The notes under the pieces: generated by a model
Told to the model about the DNA's origin: nothing
The model's database searches: none
What the model saw: only the letters and a program-made list of their open reading frames with translations
DNA from: an uncultured Roseibium sp.
GTDB lineage: Bacteria > Pseudomonadota > Alphaproteobacteria > Rhizobiales > Stappiaceae
Assembly (NCBI RefSeq): GCF_947499295.1
Contig: NZ_CANMNP010000017.1
Coordinates: forward strand, 62,001-126,000
Length of the DNA stretch: 64,000 nucleotides
Direction of reading: 5' to 3'
Made by a program: the position numbers and the translations under genes
Shown: piece by piece, positions 50,572 through 60,647 of the stretch
Position numbering within the stretch: position 1 is the stretch's first letter
Layout of the letters: the number at the start of each line of letters is the position of its first letter

Positions 50572-51669
50572 TCAGTCGTAGCTGTAGTCCATGACGCGGG
50601 CGTTCATCTGGCCGTTATCTGCATAGGGCATGTAGTCGCGCATCAGTTTGCGATAGTCCAGGAAGCTTTCGGTGATCCGAACAACAAGCTCATCGTCGCT
50701 TGCGCGCAGGTCAGCAATCACTTCACCAGCTGCATTCCCCATCGCGACGATCACCTCGTCCGGCAATTTGCGCACCATCACGCCGTGATCATTGACCAAC
50801 TGGGTCAACGCTTGCGCATGCTTGGTATTGTATTCCGTCAGGACGTCGTTGTAGAGGCTGGCGCACGCACGGGCGACGGCTTCCTTCAGGTCGTCTGGCA
50901 GCTCGTTGTAAGCATCCAGATTGACGGCACATTCTTCTGCAGATGAGGGCTCGCCGACACCCGGCCAGTAGTAGTTCTTGGCAATCTGGTAGTATCCAAG
51001 AGCACTGTCCGTCCATGGTCCGATAAATTCACCGGCATCAAGAGCGCCGGATTGCAGCGCCTGGAACATTGCGGGGCCGCTCATCGCCTGAACAGCCATT
51101 CCCATCTTGGAGCACATCTCGGAGGCCAATCCCGTGGAGCGGAATTTCAAACCCTTCAGATCGTCAACGCTGTTGATTTCAGTGCGGTACCAGCCAGCCC
51201 ATTGCGGTCCGGAGTTTCCGCACAGGAACGGTTTCAGATTGAACCGTGCATAAATCTCGTCATAGAGGGATTGGCCGCCACCATGGATCAGCCAGCCAGC
51301 CTGTTCCGGAGCCGTCAGGCCGAAGGGCTGTGAACCGAACAAAAGGATGCCTTTGGATTTTGAACCCCAATAGGCCGGAACCGCGTGGTAAAGTTCAGCT
51401 GTTCCCTGACCGACAGCGTCGAACACTCCGTTGCCTGGAACGATCTCACCGGCAGCAAAAAGTTTGACCTCGATCTTGCCGCTGGAAAGGGCCGTAATGC
51501 GGTCCGCCAGCATCTGTGCAGCGACGCCCGGACCTGGAAGGTTTTTGGGCCATGCAGTGACCATGCGCCATTGGCGAACGTCTTGCGCAATTGCGGGTGC
51601 CGCCAGGGTCGAGGCCGCAACGGCGGCGGTGCCCGTAGCGCCTGCTTTCAGAAAATCACGTCTTTTCAT
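50572..51669 (-). CDS. TRAP transporter substrate-binding protein (TakP/DctP family), Tat-exported
   Basis: 365 residues with a twin-arginine signal (MKRRDFLKAGATGTAAVAAS). TakP-like wording: WRMVTAWPKNLPGPGVAAQMLADRI, FAAGEIVPGNGVFDAVGQGTAELYHAVPAYWG, and the ligand-site segment FLCGNSGPQWAGWYRTEINSVDDLKGLKFRSTGLASEM. TakP proteins bind alpha-keto or other organic anions, some as dimers. It follows hutU by 51 bases on the same strand with a GAGGGA ribosome site. The linkage suggests it imports histidine, urocanate or a related imidazole, which remains to be shown. Confidence 0.93.
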   Translation of the reverse strand: MKRRDFLKAGATGTAAVAASTLAAPAIAQDVRQWRMVTAWPKNLPGPGVAAQMLADRITALSSGKIEVKLFAAGEIVPGNGVFDAVGQGTAELYHAVPAYWGSKSKGILLFGSQPFGLTAPEQAGWLIHGGGQSLYDEIYARFNLKPFLCGNSGPQWAGWYRTEINSVDDLKGLKFRSTGLASEMCSKMGMAVQAMSGPAMFQALQSGALDAGEFIGPWTDSALGYYQIAKNYYWPGVGEPSSAEECAVNLDAYNELPDDLKEAVARACASLYNDVLTEYNTKHAQALTQLVNDHGVMVRKLPDEVIVAMGNAAGEVIADLRASDDELVVRITESFLDYRKLMRDYMPYADNGQMNARVMDYSYD

Positions 51670-51720
51670 CGTATTATCCCTCGTTCACAGGTAATGGTTC
51701 GGAGCCTCCAGCCGTGCGTT

Positions 51721-53394
51721 TTATGATCCCAGAATAGCCGGTAGGTTAAGCCCCTGTTCTTTCGCGCAATCGAGCGCGATCTCGTAGCCGGCGTCGGCGT
51801 GACGCATCACGCCTGTTGCCGGGTCATTCCAGAGCACCCTTTCGATGCGTCGGTCCGCATCCTCGGTGCCGTCGCAGCAGATCACCATGCCGGAGTGCTG
51901 CGAGAATCCCATTCCAACGCCGCCGCCGTGATGAAGCGACACCCAGGTCGCCCCCGATGCCGTGTTGAGCAAGGCGTTGAGAAGTGGCCAATCCGAAACG
52001 GCGTCCGAACCATCCTTCATGGCCTCGGTTTCCCGGTTCGGGGATGCCACCGAACCGCTGTCCAGATGATCCCTGCCGATGACCACCGGAGCTTTCAGTT
52101 CGCCGGTGCGGACCATTTCGTTGAAGGCAAGGCCCAGTCTGTGACGCTGGCCAAGTCCAACCCAGCAAATGCGGGCAGGAAGTCCCTGGAACGCTATGCG
52201 TTCTCTTGCCATGTCGAGCCAGTTGTGCAGATGCGGATCGTCCGGGATCAGTTCCTTCACCTTGGCGTCGGTCTTGTAGATGTCCTCCGGGTCTCCGGAG
52301 AGGGCACACCAGCGAAAGGGGCCGATGCCGCGGCAGAAAAGCGGCCGGATATAAGCCGGCACGAAGCCTGGAAAGGCAAAGGCATTTTCCAGGCCCTCTT
52401 CAAGCGCCACTTGTCGAATGTTGTTGCCGTAGTCGAGTGTCGGAACCCCGGCATTCCAGAAGTCGACCATTGCTGCGACGTGCACTTTCATGGAGGCGCG
52501 AGCCGCTCTTTCCACTGCCTTTGGATCGGATTCGGCTTTCGCCCGCCATTCGGCGACCGTCCAGCCCTGTGGCAGGTAGCCATTGACCGGGTCGTGCGCG
52601 GAAGTCTGGTCGGTGACGATATCCGGTTTGACACCGCGCCTGACCAGTTCGGCAAAGACATCCGCAGCATTGGCGATCAAGGCGACCGATTTGGCTTCGC
52701 CCGCCTTTGTCCAACGGGTAATCAAGTCCAAAGCCTCGTCCAGAGAGTGCGTCTTTTCATCGACATACCCTGTGCGCAGGCGGAAGTCGGCGCTCTTTTC
52801 GTCGCACTCGACGGCAAGGCAACATGCTCCGGCCATGACCGCTGCAAGCGGCTGGGCACCGCCCATGCCGCCAAGGCCGCCGGTCAGGATCCAACGTCCT
52901 GTTAGGTCGCCCTCATAGTGCTGCCTACCGGCCTCCATGAAGGTTTCATAGGTGCCCTGAACAATTCCTTGCGTGCCGATATAGATCCACGACCCAGCAG
53001 TCATCTGGCCGTACATGGCCAGGCCCTTCTTGTCGAGCTCGTGAAAGTGATCCCAATTGGCCCAATTGGGCACAAGGTTGGAATTCGCGATCAGGACGCG
53101 GGGCGCATCCTTATGGGTCTTGAAAACGCCAACCGGTTTGCCGGATTGCACCAAGAGCGTTTCGTCGTCATTCAGGCTCTTTAATCCCGCGACGATACGA
53201 TCAAAATCCTCCCAGGTTCGCGCTGCCCTGCCGATGCCGCCATAGACCACCAGTTCATGAGGATTTTCAGCCACGTCCGGGTGAAGGTTGTTCATCAGCA
53301 TGCGTAGCGGCGCTTCGGTCAGCCATGACTTTGCATTCAGATCTGTGCCGGTCGGAGGGTAGACGTCGCGGGCGTTGTGGCGACGATCGATCAT
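51721..53394 (-). CDS. hutU: Urocanate hydratase
   Basis: 557 residues, the full length of HutU. It converts urocanate to 4-imidazolone-5-propionate using tightly bound NAD. Family features: [18 protein letters not shown] near 52, GWIY-type [17 protein letters not shown] near 135, [19 protein letters not shown] near 165 (NAD loop), [19 protein letters not shown] near 260, [22 protein letters not shown] with the conserved cysteine near 370-395, and [19 protein letters not shown] near 485. It overlaps hutG by 4 bases. Confidence 0.97.
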   Translation of the reverse strand: MIDRRHNARDVYPPTGTDLNAKSWLTEAPLRMLMNNLHPDVAENPHELVVYGGIGRAARTWEDFDRIVAGLKSLNDDETLLVQSGKPVGVFKTHKDAPRVLIANSNLVPNWANWDHFHELDKKGLAMYGQMTAGSWIYIGTQGIVQGTYETFMEAGRQHYEGDLTGRWILTGGLGGMGGAQPLAAVMAGACCLAVECDEKSADFRLRTGYVDEKTHSLDEALDLITRWTKAGEAKSVALIANAADVFAELVRRGVKPDIVTDQTSAHDPVNGYLPQGWTVAEWRAKAESDPKAVERAARASMKVHVAAMVDFWNAGVPTLDYGNNIRQVALEEGLENAFAFPGFVPAYIRPLFCRGIGPFRWCALSGDPEDIYKTDAKVKELIPDDPHLHNWLDMARERIAFQGLPARICWVGLGQRHRLGLAFNEMVRTGELKAPVVIGRDHLDSGSVASPNRETEAMKDGSDAVSDWPLLNALLNTASGATWVSLHHGGGVGMGFSQHSGMVICCDGTEDADRRIERVLWNDPATGVMRHADAGYEIALDCAKEQGLNLPAILGS

Positions 53395-54218
53395 TGTTCG
53401 CTCCCAGGTATTTCGGATTTTTTGTTGAGGGTCGGTGCGACGTTTTCAAGTGCACTCAGTATTCTCTTCAAAGGGCCTCGCAGCCGATCTGCCTTCTCTT
53501 CATCAAAGGCAAAGGGCAGGTCTTCACTTGCCAGGTGCGTCCTTTGGGCGAGTTCCATCTGTATGGCGTGGACGCCGTCGCCTGGATGCCCGTAGTAGCG
53601 GGTGGTCCAGCCACCCTTGAAACGGCCATTGAGGACGGAGGTGTATCCTTCGGCGGTTTCAGTGTGGCTGACGACGGCTGCCTCGACAGCCTGGGCACAG
53701 GTGGAACCATTGTTTGTGCCGGTGTTGAAGTCGGGCAGTCTCCCGTCAAAGAGAAACGGAACGACAGACCGGATCGAATGGCAGTCAAAAAGAATGGCGA
53801 CACCGTGCAAGGCCTTCACCCGATTGATTTCGGCTTCAAGGGCTGCGTGGTAAGGGGCATGCCAGGCAAGTCGTCGGGCTTCGATCTCTGCCGCGTCCGG
53901 TTCTTGGCCCTTGTCATAAATGGGACGTCCGTCGAAATCGGTCGTCGGGCAAAGACTTGTCGTATTTTGCCCCGGATAGAGAGAGACGCCTGTCGGATCC
54001 CGATTGGCGTCGATGACATAGCGGTGAAAACCCGCTTTCACCATGGTTGCGCTTGAAAGAAGCCCTTCGTACAGGCGATCGACATGCCAGTCCGTGTCGG
54101 CGAGCTGCAGTCCGGTCTTGTTCAGGCGAACTCGGATGTCGTCCGGCACGAAAGTACCGGCGTGGGGTACACCCAGCACAATGGGACCGTCGCCACGGAT
54201 GACCTCAACCGGCTGCAT
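53391..54218 (-). CDS. hutG: N-formylglutamate deformylase
   Basis: 275 residues from ATG 54218 (GGAG 6 bases upstream); it overlaps hutH by 14 bases. Family features: [20 protein letters not shown] with the zinc-type His near 20, [14 protein letters not shown] near 40, [31 protein letters not shown] near 65-95, and [27 protein letters not shown]. It hydrolyses N-formyl-L-glutamate to glutamate and formate. That makes formate a direct product of histidine breakdown in this cell, which the FDH encoded in the same window could oxidise (inference). Confidence 0.93.
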   Translation of the reverse strand: MQPVEVIRGDGPIVLGVPHAGTFVPDDIRVRLNKTGLQLADTDWHVDRLYEGLLSSATMVKAGFHRYVIDANRDPTGVSLYPGQNTTSLCPTTDFDGRPIYDKGQEPDAAEIEARRLAWHAPYHAALEAEINRVKALHGVAILFDCHSIRSVVPFLFDGRLPDFNTGTNNGSTCAQAVEAAVVSHTETAEGYTSVLNGRFKGGWTTRYYGHPGDGVHAIQMELAQRTHLASEDLPFAFDEEKADRLRGPLKRILSALENVAPTLNKKSEIPGSEQ

Positions 54219-55761
54219 GGGTATCTCCAAGGCTGATCAGGTGACCTGGTGCAAGAACGGATGCGAGCGCGCGCGACCGCACAAGTTCAGCGGCAGTTTC
54301 AAGGTCGGGTGCCATATAACGGTCGGCGTGAAGGGGCGGAACATCTTCCCGAAGCCTTGCAAGGACGGATTGCAAAGCTGCACTTGTCTTGAGAGGCGCC
54401 CGGTGTTCAACGCCTTCTGCCGCGCAAAGCAATTCCACGCCAAGTATCTGTGCCAGGTTTGTATTCATGCGTGCAAGCCGCATTGCACCGTGAGCGGCCA
54501 TCGAGACATGGTCTTCCTGGTTGGCGCTGGTCGGCGTTGAATCCGTTGAACATGGGTTCGCCAGATGTTTGTTCTCGCTCATCAAGGCGGCAGTGGTGAC
54601 TTCGGCGATCATCATCCCGGAGTTCAGGCCCGGGTCTTTTGCGAGAAACGGAGGAAGATCGAAGGAAAGGCTGGGGTCGACCATCAGGGCGACGCGGCGC
54701 TGGGCGATGGCGCCCAGTTCGGCAATCGCCAGCGCGATCTGGTCGGCGGCAAAGGCGACCGGTTCTGCATGAAAGTTTCCTCCGGACACAATCCGATCCG
54801 CATCGATCAACACCAGCGGGTTGTCCGTCGCTGCATTGGCTTCAATCTCAAGAGTTCTTCCTGCCATGCGCAAGAGATCGACGCACGCACCGGCAACCTG
54901 AGGCTGGCAGCGGATGCAATAGGGGTCCTGAACACGCTGGTCGCCTTCGCGATGACTGTCACGTATTTCAGAGCCTTCCATGATCGTGCGCATGGAGTGC
55001 GCGACCTCGATCTGACCGCGATGACCGCGCAGTTGATGGATCTCCGGCAGGAGGGGCGCTGTCGATCCCATGATGGCATCGGTGGACAGGCTGGCGGTCA
55101 GGAGTGTTGCCTCGGCGAGCCGCCAGGCCTCGAAGAGCCCGGACAAGGCACAGGCCGTTGAAAACTGAGTGCCGTTGATCAGGCCAAGGCCTTCTTTGGG
55201 GCCGAGTACGACTGGTGTCAGTCCGGCGCTTTCAAGCGCTTCACCGCCTGGCATCCTGTTGCCCGAATAGACAGCCTCGCCTTCGCCAATCAGAACTGCG
55301 GTCATGTGGGCAAGCGGGGCAAGGTCGCCGGATGCACCGACGGACCCCTGAGACGGGATGACGGGAGTTATGCCTTTTTCAAGGCAATCCTCAATCAGTC
55401 CAAGCACTTCGAAACGCACACCCGAAGCGCCGCGCCCCAGCGACAACAGTTTCAAAACCATCATCAAGCGGGTGGTCGCACGGTCAAGCGCGTCACCAAC
55501 TCCGCAGCAATGGGACAGGATCAGGTTGCGTTGCAGCGTTGCGGTGTCTTCCGGCGCAATCTTGACGCTGGCCAATTTGCCGAAACCGGTGTTGACGCCA
55601 TAAACGGCGTCACTGCCCGTGGCGGCCTTGGCGATCCGCCCGGCGGCTTCATCGATTGCCGGTTTGGCACTTCGGTCGACGAGCACCGCTGTTTCATCCC
55701 TGAAAACCGCTTCCAGGTCAGATAGCGTCACGTTGCCGGGGGTCAGGGTAAGAGTGCTCAT
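54205..55761 (-). CDS. hutH: Histidine ammonia-lyase
   Basis: 518 residues. The MIO prosthetic group forms from Ala143-Ser144-Gly145 in [15 protein letters not shown], visible intact. Other motifs: [15 protein letters not shown] near 55, [15 protein letters not shown] near 195, [15 protein letters not shown] near 280, [17 protein letters not shown] near 335, and [14 protein letters not shown] near 410. It deaminates L-histidine to urocanate, the first step of the pathway. It overlaps hutI by 4 bases upstream (ATGA) and hutG downstream, so the genes are translationally coupled. Confidence 0.97.
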   Translation of the reverse strand: MSTLTLTPGNVTLSDLEAVFRDETAVLVDRSAKPAIDEAAGRIAKAATGSDAVYGVNTGFGKLASVKIAPEDTATLQRNLILSHCCGVGDALDRATTRLMMVLKLLSLGRGASGVRFEVLGLIEDCLEKGITPVIPSQGSVGASGDLAPLAHMTAVLIGEGEAVYSGNRMPGGEALESAGLTPVVLGPKEGLGLINGTQFSTACALSGLFEAWRLAEATLLTASLSTDAIMGSTAPLLPEIHQLRGHRGQIEVAHSMRTIMEGSEIRDSHREGDQRVQDPYCIRCQPQVAGACVDLLRMAGRTLEIEANAATDNPLVLIDADRIVSGGNFHAEPVAFAADQIALAIAELGAIAQRRVALMVDPSLSFDLPPFLAKDPGLNSGMMIAEVTTAALMSENKHLANPCSTDSTPTSANQEDHVSMAAHGAMRLARMNTNLAQILGVELLCAAEGVEHRAPLKTSAALQSVLARLREDVPPLHADRYMAPDLETAAELVRSRALASVLAPGHLISLGDTHAAG

Positions 55762-56963
55762 TCAGAGCCTCCGAAAATGCGTTTCTGGAGTGAATTGAAG
55801 CCGATCCGGTAAGAAAGCTCGGCCGGATGGTCGACATCCCAGATAGCAAGATCAGCGCGCATGCCTGCCTTGAGGCAACCCTGGTCTTCAAGGTTCAGCG
55901 CTCTGGCGGCTTCACGTGTGACACCGGCAAGAGCTTCTTCCGGTGTCATGCGGAACAGTGTACAGCCCATGTTCATTGTGGTCAGCAACGAGGCGAGAGG
56001 CGAAGACCCCGGATTGCAATCCGTTGCCAGGGCGATCGGCACGCCAGCCTGGCGCAACAATTCAAGCGGAGGCAATTGCGTTTCGCGTAATGTATAGAAG
56101 GCCCCTGGCAAAAGCACGGCAACCGAGCCACTTGTTCCGAGCGCCTGAACGCCCGCTTCATCCAAAAATTCCAGATGATCGGCCGAGAGTGCGCCATAGG
56201 ATGCGGCAAGTGCCGTTCCACCGAGATTGGAAAGCTGCTCGGCGTGAAGTTTGACCGGAAGACCGAGCTCCTTGGCCTTGTTGAAAACTCTTGCAATCTG
56301 CTCGGGAGAAAAGGCAATGCTTTCGCAAAAGCCGTCGACGGCGTCTACGAGGTTTTCCGACTTAGCCTCTTCCAGCGTGGGCAGGCAAATCTCTTCCAGA
56401 TACGCGTCAGACCGCTCTTTGTATTCAGCCGGTATGGCATGTGCACCAAGAAAACTGGTGCGTATGTGGATCGGTCTTTTTTTGGAAATGCTGCGAGCTG
56501 TCCGCAGCATGCGCAGTTCCGTTTCGCGGTCGAGACCGTAACCCGACTTGACTTCGATTGCCGTTACGCCTTCGCGGATCAGCGCGTCAACCCGCGTCAG
56601 GGCAGATGCAAGAAGTTCTTCTTCGCTTGCTTCCCTGGTTGCCGACACGGTTGAAACAATGCCGCCGCCCGCGCGCGCGATTTCCTCGTAGCTTGCACCT
56701 TGAAGCCGCATTTCAAATTCGCGTGCGCGGTTGCCGCCGAATACGACATGTGTGTGGCAGTCGATGAGCCCGGGAGTGACCAACCGGCCATCAAGATCTT
56801 CCGAAGGAAGCTCTCTGTCATCTGTCGATAGGTCCTGATCGCGGCCAGCAAATGCGAGCCGGTCTCCATCGATCACCAGAGCACCCTGTTCGACAAGTCC
56901 ATAGGCCGCACCGTTGGCGGTAAAGGTCGCGAGCTTGGCGTTGGTCAGAAGGCGTCTGGACAA
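55758..56963 (-). CDS. hutI: Imidazolonepropionase
   Basis: 401 residues with a TTG start at 56963, placed 7 bases after AGGA. A metal-dependent amidohydrolase fold: [25 protein letters not shown] with metal His pair near 70-90, [35 protein letters not shown] near 140-160, [29 protein letters not shown] near 245, [11 protein letters not shown], and [28 protein letters not shown] near 315. It opens the imidazolone ring to N-formimino-L-glutamate. First gene of the minus-strand hut operon, divergent from hutF. Confidence 0.96.
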   Translation of the reverse strand: MSRRLLTNAKLATFTANGAAYGLVEQGALVIDGDRLAFAGRDQDLSTDDRELPSEDLDGRLVTPGLIDCHTHVVFGGNRAREFEMRLQGASYEEIARAGGGIVSTVSATREASEEELLASALTRVDALIREGVTAIEVKSGYGLDRETELRMLRTARSISKKRPIHIRTSFLGAHAIPAEYKERSDAYLEEICLPTLEEAKSENLVDAVDGFCESIAFSPEQIARVFNKAKELGLPVKLHAEQLSNLGGTALAASYGALSADHLEFLDEAGVQALGTSGSVAVLLPGAFYTLRETQLPPLELLRQAGVPIALATDCNPGSSPLASLLTTMNMGCTLFRMTPEEALAGVTREAARALNLEDQGCLKAGMRADLAIWDVDHPAELSYRIGFNSLQKRIFGGSE

Positions 56964-57000
56964 GGCCCATCCTCGGCTTGATTAGATTGTGCTATTCGAT

Positions 57001-57018
57001 AATATGCATGCACATATT
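57001..57018. promoter_or_regulatory. Palindromic operator between hutI and hutF (candidate HutC site)
   Basis: AATATG-CATGCA-CATATT, an 18-bp inverted repeat with 6-bp arms in the 79-base gap between divergent hutI and hutF. HutC repressors of the GntR/HutC family bind AT-rich palindromes of this size, and hutC is the gene after hutF. It probably represses both directions, relieved by urocanate. Confidence 0.7.
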
Positions 57019-57042
57019 AAGGTGTCAACGAAGGAAAGCGAC

Positions 57043-58422
57043 ATGGCGACCAACTCGGCAACAGAAGTTTTTGCAGAGCAGGCGCTGCTGCCGTCCGGTT
57101 GGTCAGAAAATGTTGTGGTGAGCCTTGGTGAGGACGGAAAAATCAAGGACGTGGTGACTGGTGCAAACCCGATCGGACTACGGGTTGCAGTCCTTTTACC
57201 GGCACCCGTAAACCTCCACAGTCATGCCTTCCAGCGGGCCATGGCGGGAATGAGTGAACGGCGTGGAACAGAACAGCGCGACAGTTTCTGGACCTGGCGC
57301 CAGATCATGTTTCGTTTTCTTGATGCATTGACGCCTGACGATGTCGAAGCGATTGCGGCCTTTGTCCAGATGGAAATGCTGGAAGCAGGATATGCCGCCG
57401 TCGGAGAATTCCATTATTTGCATCATCAGCGGGGAGGTGTCCCATACGACAATCCGGCCGAGCTTTCAGACAGGATTATCTCGGCCGCCGCAAACACTGG
57501 TATTGGTCTGACACATTTGCCTGTGCTTTATCAGCATGGCGGCTGTGATCGCCGCGCGCTCGCCGCGGGCCAGATCCGTTTTGGAAATGATCTTCAAAGC
57601 TTCGAGAAGCTTTATGAAAAAGCCGCAAAGTCACTCAAGGCATTGCCGGGTGATGCAGCAATCGGCATTGCGCCGCATTCCTTGAGAGCCGTAGACGAAG
57701 ACGGTTTGCAGGCGGTTGTAAATCTGGCAGGTGACAAGCCGCTTCACATGCATCTGGCTGAGCAAGTTCCAGAAGTGGAAGAGGTCCTCGCGGCCAAGGG
57801 AGCGCGCCCGGTGGAATGGTTGCTGAAAAACCATGATGTCGAACCGAACTGGTGTCTGATCCACTGTACTCAGATGACACAGGAAGAGACGAGCGCTCTG
57901 GCATCGACCGGTGCTATCGCAGGGCTTTGCCCCATTACGGAGTCCAGCCTCGGCGACGGTATCTTCGATGGTGTCCGGTATTTGGCGCAGGGTGGCCGCT
58001 TTGGGTTCGGTTCAGATTCCAACCTCCGGATTTCCCTTTCGGAAGAGCTGCGGACGTTCGAATACTCTCAACGTTTGAGAGACCAGAGCCGGGCAACAGT
58101 TGCAACAGCAGAAATGTCGACTGGGCGGGTGCTCTATGAGGGGGCGGCCGAAGGCGGTGCTCAGGCGGCAGGTCGAAACGCAGGCTCAATCGCGGTGGGA
58201 AGGCTTGCGGATCTTGTCGCACTCAACGGGAATGCCATCGATCTTGACGGACGCAAGGGCGACGAGATCCTGGATACTTTTGTCTTTGCAGGTGACGATC
58301 GTATGGTTTCGGAGGTCTGGTCGGCCGGACGGCATGTTGTTTCGAGTGGAAAGCATGTAAAAGGCGAGGCCATCCGCACAAAATTCCGGGCCACAATGGC
58401 TGCGTTGCGCGATCGACTATAA
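57043..58422 (+). CDS. hutF: Formimidoylglutamate deiminase
   Basis: 459 residues from ATG 57043 (AAGGA 7 bases upstream); an in-frame ATG at 56989 overlaps the operator. Amidohydrolase motifs: VNLHSHAFQRAMAGMSERRG with metal His pair near 60-75, GVPYDNPAELSDRI, IAPHSLRAVDEDG near 200, LHMHLAEQVPEVEEVLA near 225, WCLIHCTQMTQEE near 265, and GFGSDSNLRISLSEELRTFEYSQRLRDQSR near 320. It releases ammonia to give N-formylglutamate, so the five-step HutF-HutG route is used rather than direct formiminoglutamase. Confidence 0.94.
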   Translation: MATNSATEVFAEQALLPSGWSENVVVSLGEDGKIKDVVTGANPIGLRVAVLLPAPVNLHSHAFQRAMAGMSERRGTEQRDSFWTWRQIMFRFLDALTPDDVEAIAAFVQMEMLEAGYAAVGEFHYLHHQRGGVPYDNPAELSDRIISAAANTGIGLTHLPVLYQHGGCDRRALAAGQIRFGNDLQSFEKLYEKAAKSLKALPGDAAIGIAPHSLRAVDEDGLQAVVNLAGDKPLHMHLAEQVPEVEEVLAAKGARPVEWLLKNHDVEPNWCLIHCTQMTQEETSALASTGAIAGLCPITESSLGDGIFDGVRYLAQGGRFGFGSDSNLRISLSEELRTFEYSQRLRDQSRATVATAEMSTGRVLYEGAAEGGAQAAGRNAGSIAVGRLADLVALNGNAIDLDGRKGDEILDTFVFAGDDRMVSEVWSAGRHVVSSGKHVKGEAIRTKFRATMAALRDRL

Positions 58423-58435
58423 CTGGAATGACGAC

Positions 58436-59137
58436 TTGACGTTGAGCGAAACAAATTCCTGGACTGGCATTCGCAAGGAGCTGTTGCGACGCATTCATAG
58501 CCGGATCTGGCAGCCGGGCGAGCAGATCCCGCATGAGGCAGACCTTGCAGAGGAATTTGGCTGTGCCCGGACAACGGTCAACCGAGCGCTGAGAGACCTT
58601 GCAGAAAGCGGCCTTGTTGTGCGAAAGCGGCGTGCGGGAACACGTGTCGCGCTCAACCCGCCTCAACGGGCGACCCTGACAATTCCGATCATTCGGGAGG
58701 AAGTCGAGGCAACGGGCAGGACGTACCGCCACAGTCTTCTGGAACGCGACTTTCGCCCCCTGCCACCCATGTTGCATGGCGCGTTTCAGGCAACGCTTGG
58801 AGAAGATGTTCTCTACCTGAAAACGCTGCATTTTGCCGATGACAGGCCTTATTCCTATGAAGAACGCTATATCAATCTGAACGCAGCGCCAGAGGCACGG
58901 GATACGGCTTTTGACGAGGTTAGTGCGAACGAGTGGCTGGTCCACAATGCACCCTATAGCCACGGCGACATTTCCTTTTTTGCAGTCAATGCGGACAAGA
59001 CCCTGTCGCGCAAACTGGATGCCGGCACAGGGACGGCCCTTTTTGCGATGGAGCGCATCACGTGGGCCGGAAATATGCCGATTACCCATGTTCGCCTGAT
59101 TTTCGCCCCCGGCTATAGGATGCGGACGGAGATCTGA
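58436..59137 (+). CDS. hutC: Histidine utilisation repressor HutC (GntR family)
   Basis: 233 residues; TTG start at 58436, 13 bases after hutF. The winged helix is residues ~8-75: SWTGIRKELLRRIHSRIWQPGEQIPHEADLAEEFGCARTTVNRALRDLAESGLVVRKRRAG. The UTRA ligand domain follows, with HSLLERDFRPLPP, VLYLKTLHFADDRPYSYEERYINL, and ANEWLVHNAPYSHGDISF typical of HutC, whose inducer is urocanate. It likely binds the palindrome at 57001-57018 and controls both hut operons, including the attached TRAP genes if cotranscribed. Confidence 0.94.
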   Translation: MTLSETNSWTGIRKELLRRIHSRIWQPGEQIPHEADLAEEFGCARTTVNRALRDLAESGLVVRKRRAGTRVALNPPQRATLTIPIIREEVEATGRTYRHSLLERDFRPLPPMLHGAFQATLGEDVLYLKTLHFADDRPYSYEERYINLNAAPEARDTAFDEVSANEWLVHNAPYSHGDISFFAVNADKTLSRKLDAGTGTALFAMERITWAGNMPITHVRLIFAPGYRMRTEI

Positions 59138-59148
59138 CGCCGGCAGCG

Positions 59149-60249
59149 TCACCTCATGGCAACCGGCAGGGTAAAGGACCATGAGGCTCGGGACCCTGGG
59201 ATGGGTGGAAACGGTGCTGCGCGCTGCACGGCTTTCACGACGGCAGTGTCGAAAGGTTTCGAGCCCGAAGATTTCGCAAGTTGAATGCCGGTGACAGCGC
59301 CGTTCTTTTGAACGGTAAATCGAACCACGGCGTCACTTTGGGCCCTTCTGCCACCACGCGGTGCCCGCACAGACCTCAAAAGTTTCCGATGCACCTTGGC
59401 CGGGTAGTTGGTCGTATCCGCATTGCCAGCTGACTTGGCCTTGCCCTTTCGCTGCGATCCGCCTTTTTGAGCCGTGCGACTGGAACTGCCGCCTGCACCA
59501 TTTCGGCTGGCGGTTTGCGGTTTCTGTGCTTGTTTTTCCGGTTTCTTAGAGATTGTCTTGACCACCTCGCGGTTCGTCGGTCTCGGTTTGACACGTGGAC
59601 TGGGTGTTGCCTCGGATCGTTCAACAATTGGCGCATTCTCCGCCTCGATTGCAGTCTGTTTTTTGGCGGGCATAGGGTCAATTGCCACGCTTTGGGTATT
59701 TGCTGCTTGTGGAAGGACTTGAATTGGCCGTGCCTGGCTCGGTTCCAAGGGGATGTGCGGGGCAGGGGTGATCTTTGATACCTGTTTGGTGTCTCGGGCG
59801 GGCGTTTGGGTTTGACTGCTGACAGTCTTCGCAATTTCCACGGGGGTGAGCGCGCGCGATGTGACGGCCAGGGCTTTTGCCTGAGAGGTTGGAAGACTGA
59901 CGGCTGTCTGAGGGCTTGGAACAACAACGGCCGGAACGATCGGATCAACCGGTGTTGTGACTTTGCTCTTCGATGGGGTGCGTGACTCAACCCTCGCAGT
60001 CTTGTTTTTTGCGCTCTTGACCGGGTGTCGGGTCGCTGTTGCGTCGACCGGCACGGTAATCGCGAGTTGTTCGACTGAGCCGGAGACAATCGTGTTGAAG
60101 GCAGCTTCACCCAGCACTGCATGCTGTAGGGCGCCGCCACCCGCATGCTCGAGAACCTGAGCATCTTTCATAGTGAGAGCAGCGGCGATCACGTGGACTA
60201 CAAGCGACAAAAAGACAGCGATAAAAAACGGTCGGTGAATTGATTTCAT
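59149..60249 (-). CDS. tonB: TonB family energy transducer
   Basis: 366 residues. An N-terminal membrane anchor is FFIAVFLSLVVHVIAAALT (the SXXXH-type helix with His). A long Pro/Lys/Ser/Thr-rich spacer (residues ~45-280) crosses the periplasm. The C-terminal TonB domain is NYPAKVHRKLLRSVRAPRGGRRAQSDAVVRFTVQKNGAVTGIQLAKSSGSKPFDTAVVKAVQRAAPFPPIPG. It transmits proton-motive energy from ExbB/ExbD to the outer-membrane receptor. Start overlaps the ExbD gene by 4 bases. Longer than E. coli TonB, mostly in the spacer. Confidence 0.92.
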   Translation of the reverse strand: MKSIHRPFFIAVFLSLVVHVIAAALTMKDAQVLEHAGGGALQHAVLGEAAFNTIVSGSVEQLAITVPVDATATRHPVKSAKNKTARVESRTPSKSKVTTPVDPIVPAVVVPSPQTAVSLPTSQAKALAVTSRALTPVEIAKTVSSQTQTPARDTKQVSKITPAPHIPLEPSQARPIQVLPQAANTQSVAIDPMPAKKQTAIEAENAPIVERSEATPSPRVKPRPTNREVVKTISKKPEKQAQKPQTASRNGAGGSSSRTAQKGGSQRKGKAKSAGNADTTNYPAKVHRKLLRSVRAPRGGRRAQSDAVVRFTVQKNGAVTGIQLAKSSGSKPFDTAVVKAVQRAAPFPPIPGSRASWSFTLPVAMR

Positions 60250-60647
60250 TTGTCGACGGTCCGGGTGACGACGACAACGGTGTCAGCGCTCGCGCTATAA
60301 AGGGCTTTGACGTGCTGGAGCAGCTTTCCTGCCTCCAGGTTTTTGTCTGCCGCCAGTTTGACCTGTTTTGGCTCTCCATCGCGCCCCGTCAAATGGTTTG
60401 CAAGATAATCTTCAACGGTCACAGGTGTTTCACGATAAACCAGCGTTCCATCCGCGCGCGCGTACAGGGCGTCCGGGGGCGGCAAGGGATCCGAGCCCCT
60501 CGTATCCGACAGGACGACGTCAGGATCTTGCGGCGGTGTCAACTGTCCCGCGACCAGGAAGAAGATCAGCATCAAGAACACGATGTTGATAAGGGAAATC
60601 GTGGTTTCCAAGGGACGCTTGGGCGGGTTTCGCCGAACTCTGATCAT
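60246..60647 (-). CDS. exbD: ExbD/TolR family biopolymer transport protein (second copy)
   Basis: 133 residues with one N-terminal membrane helix (TISLINIVFLMLIFFLVAGQL); the ETTISLINIVFLMLIFFLV context has an Asn where ExbD/TolR usually carries the proton-binding Asp (typical P/D motif 'LVDVMLVLLIIF'). A periplasmic domain with PPPDALYARADGTLVYRE follows. Overlaps tonB and the other exbD by 4 bases each. The absence of the canonical Asp in this copy is notable and suggests it is a structural partner of the Asp-containing copy. Confidence 0.9.
   Translation of the reverse strand: MIRVRRNPPKRPLETTISLINIVFLMLIFFLVAGQLTPPQDPDVVLSDTRGSDPLPPPDALYARADGTLVYRETPVTVEDYLANHLTGRDGEPKQVKLAADKNLEAGKLLQHVKALYSASADTVVVVTRTVDK

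Noticed and set aside
51799..52905. Long open frame antisense to hutU
   Set aside because: Fully covered by the intact hutU gene, Cys/Arg/His-heavy composition, no recognisable domain.
59376..60164. Arg/Ser-rich open frame overlapping tonB on the same strand
   Set aside because: It is a shifted frame of the Pro/Lys-rich TonB spacer and has no protein family text.
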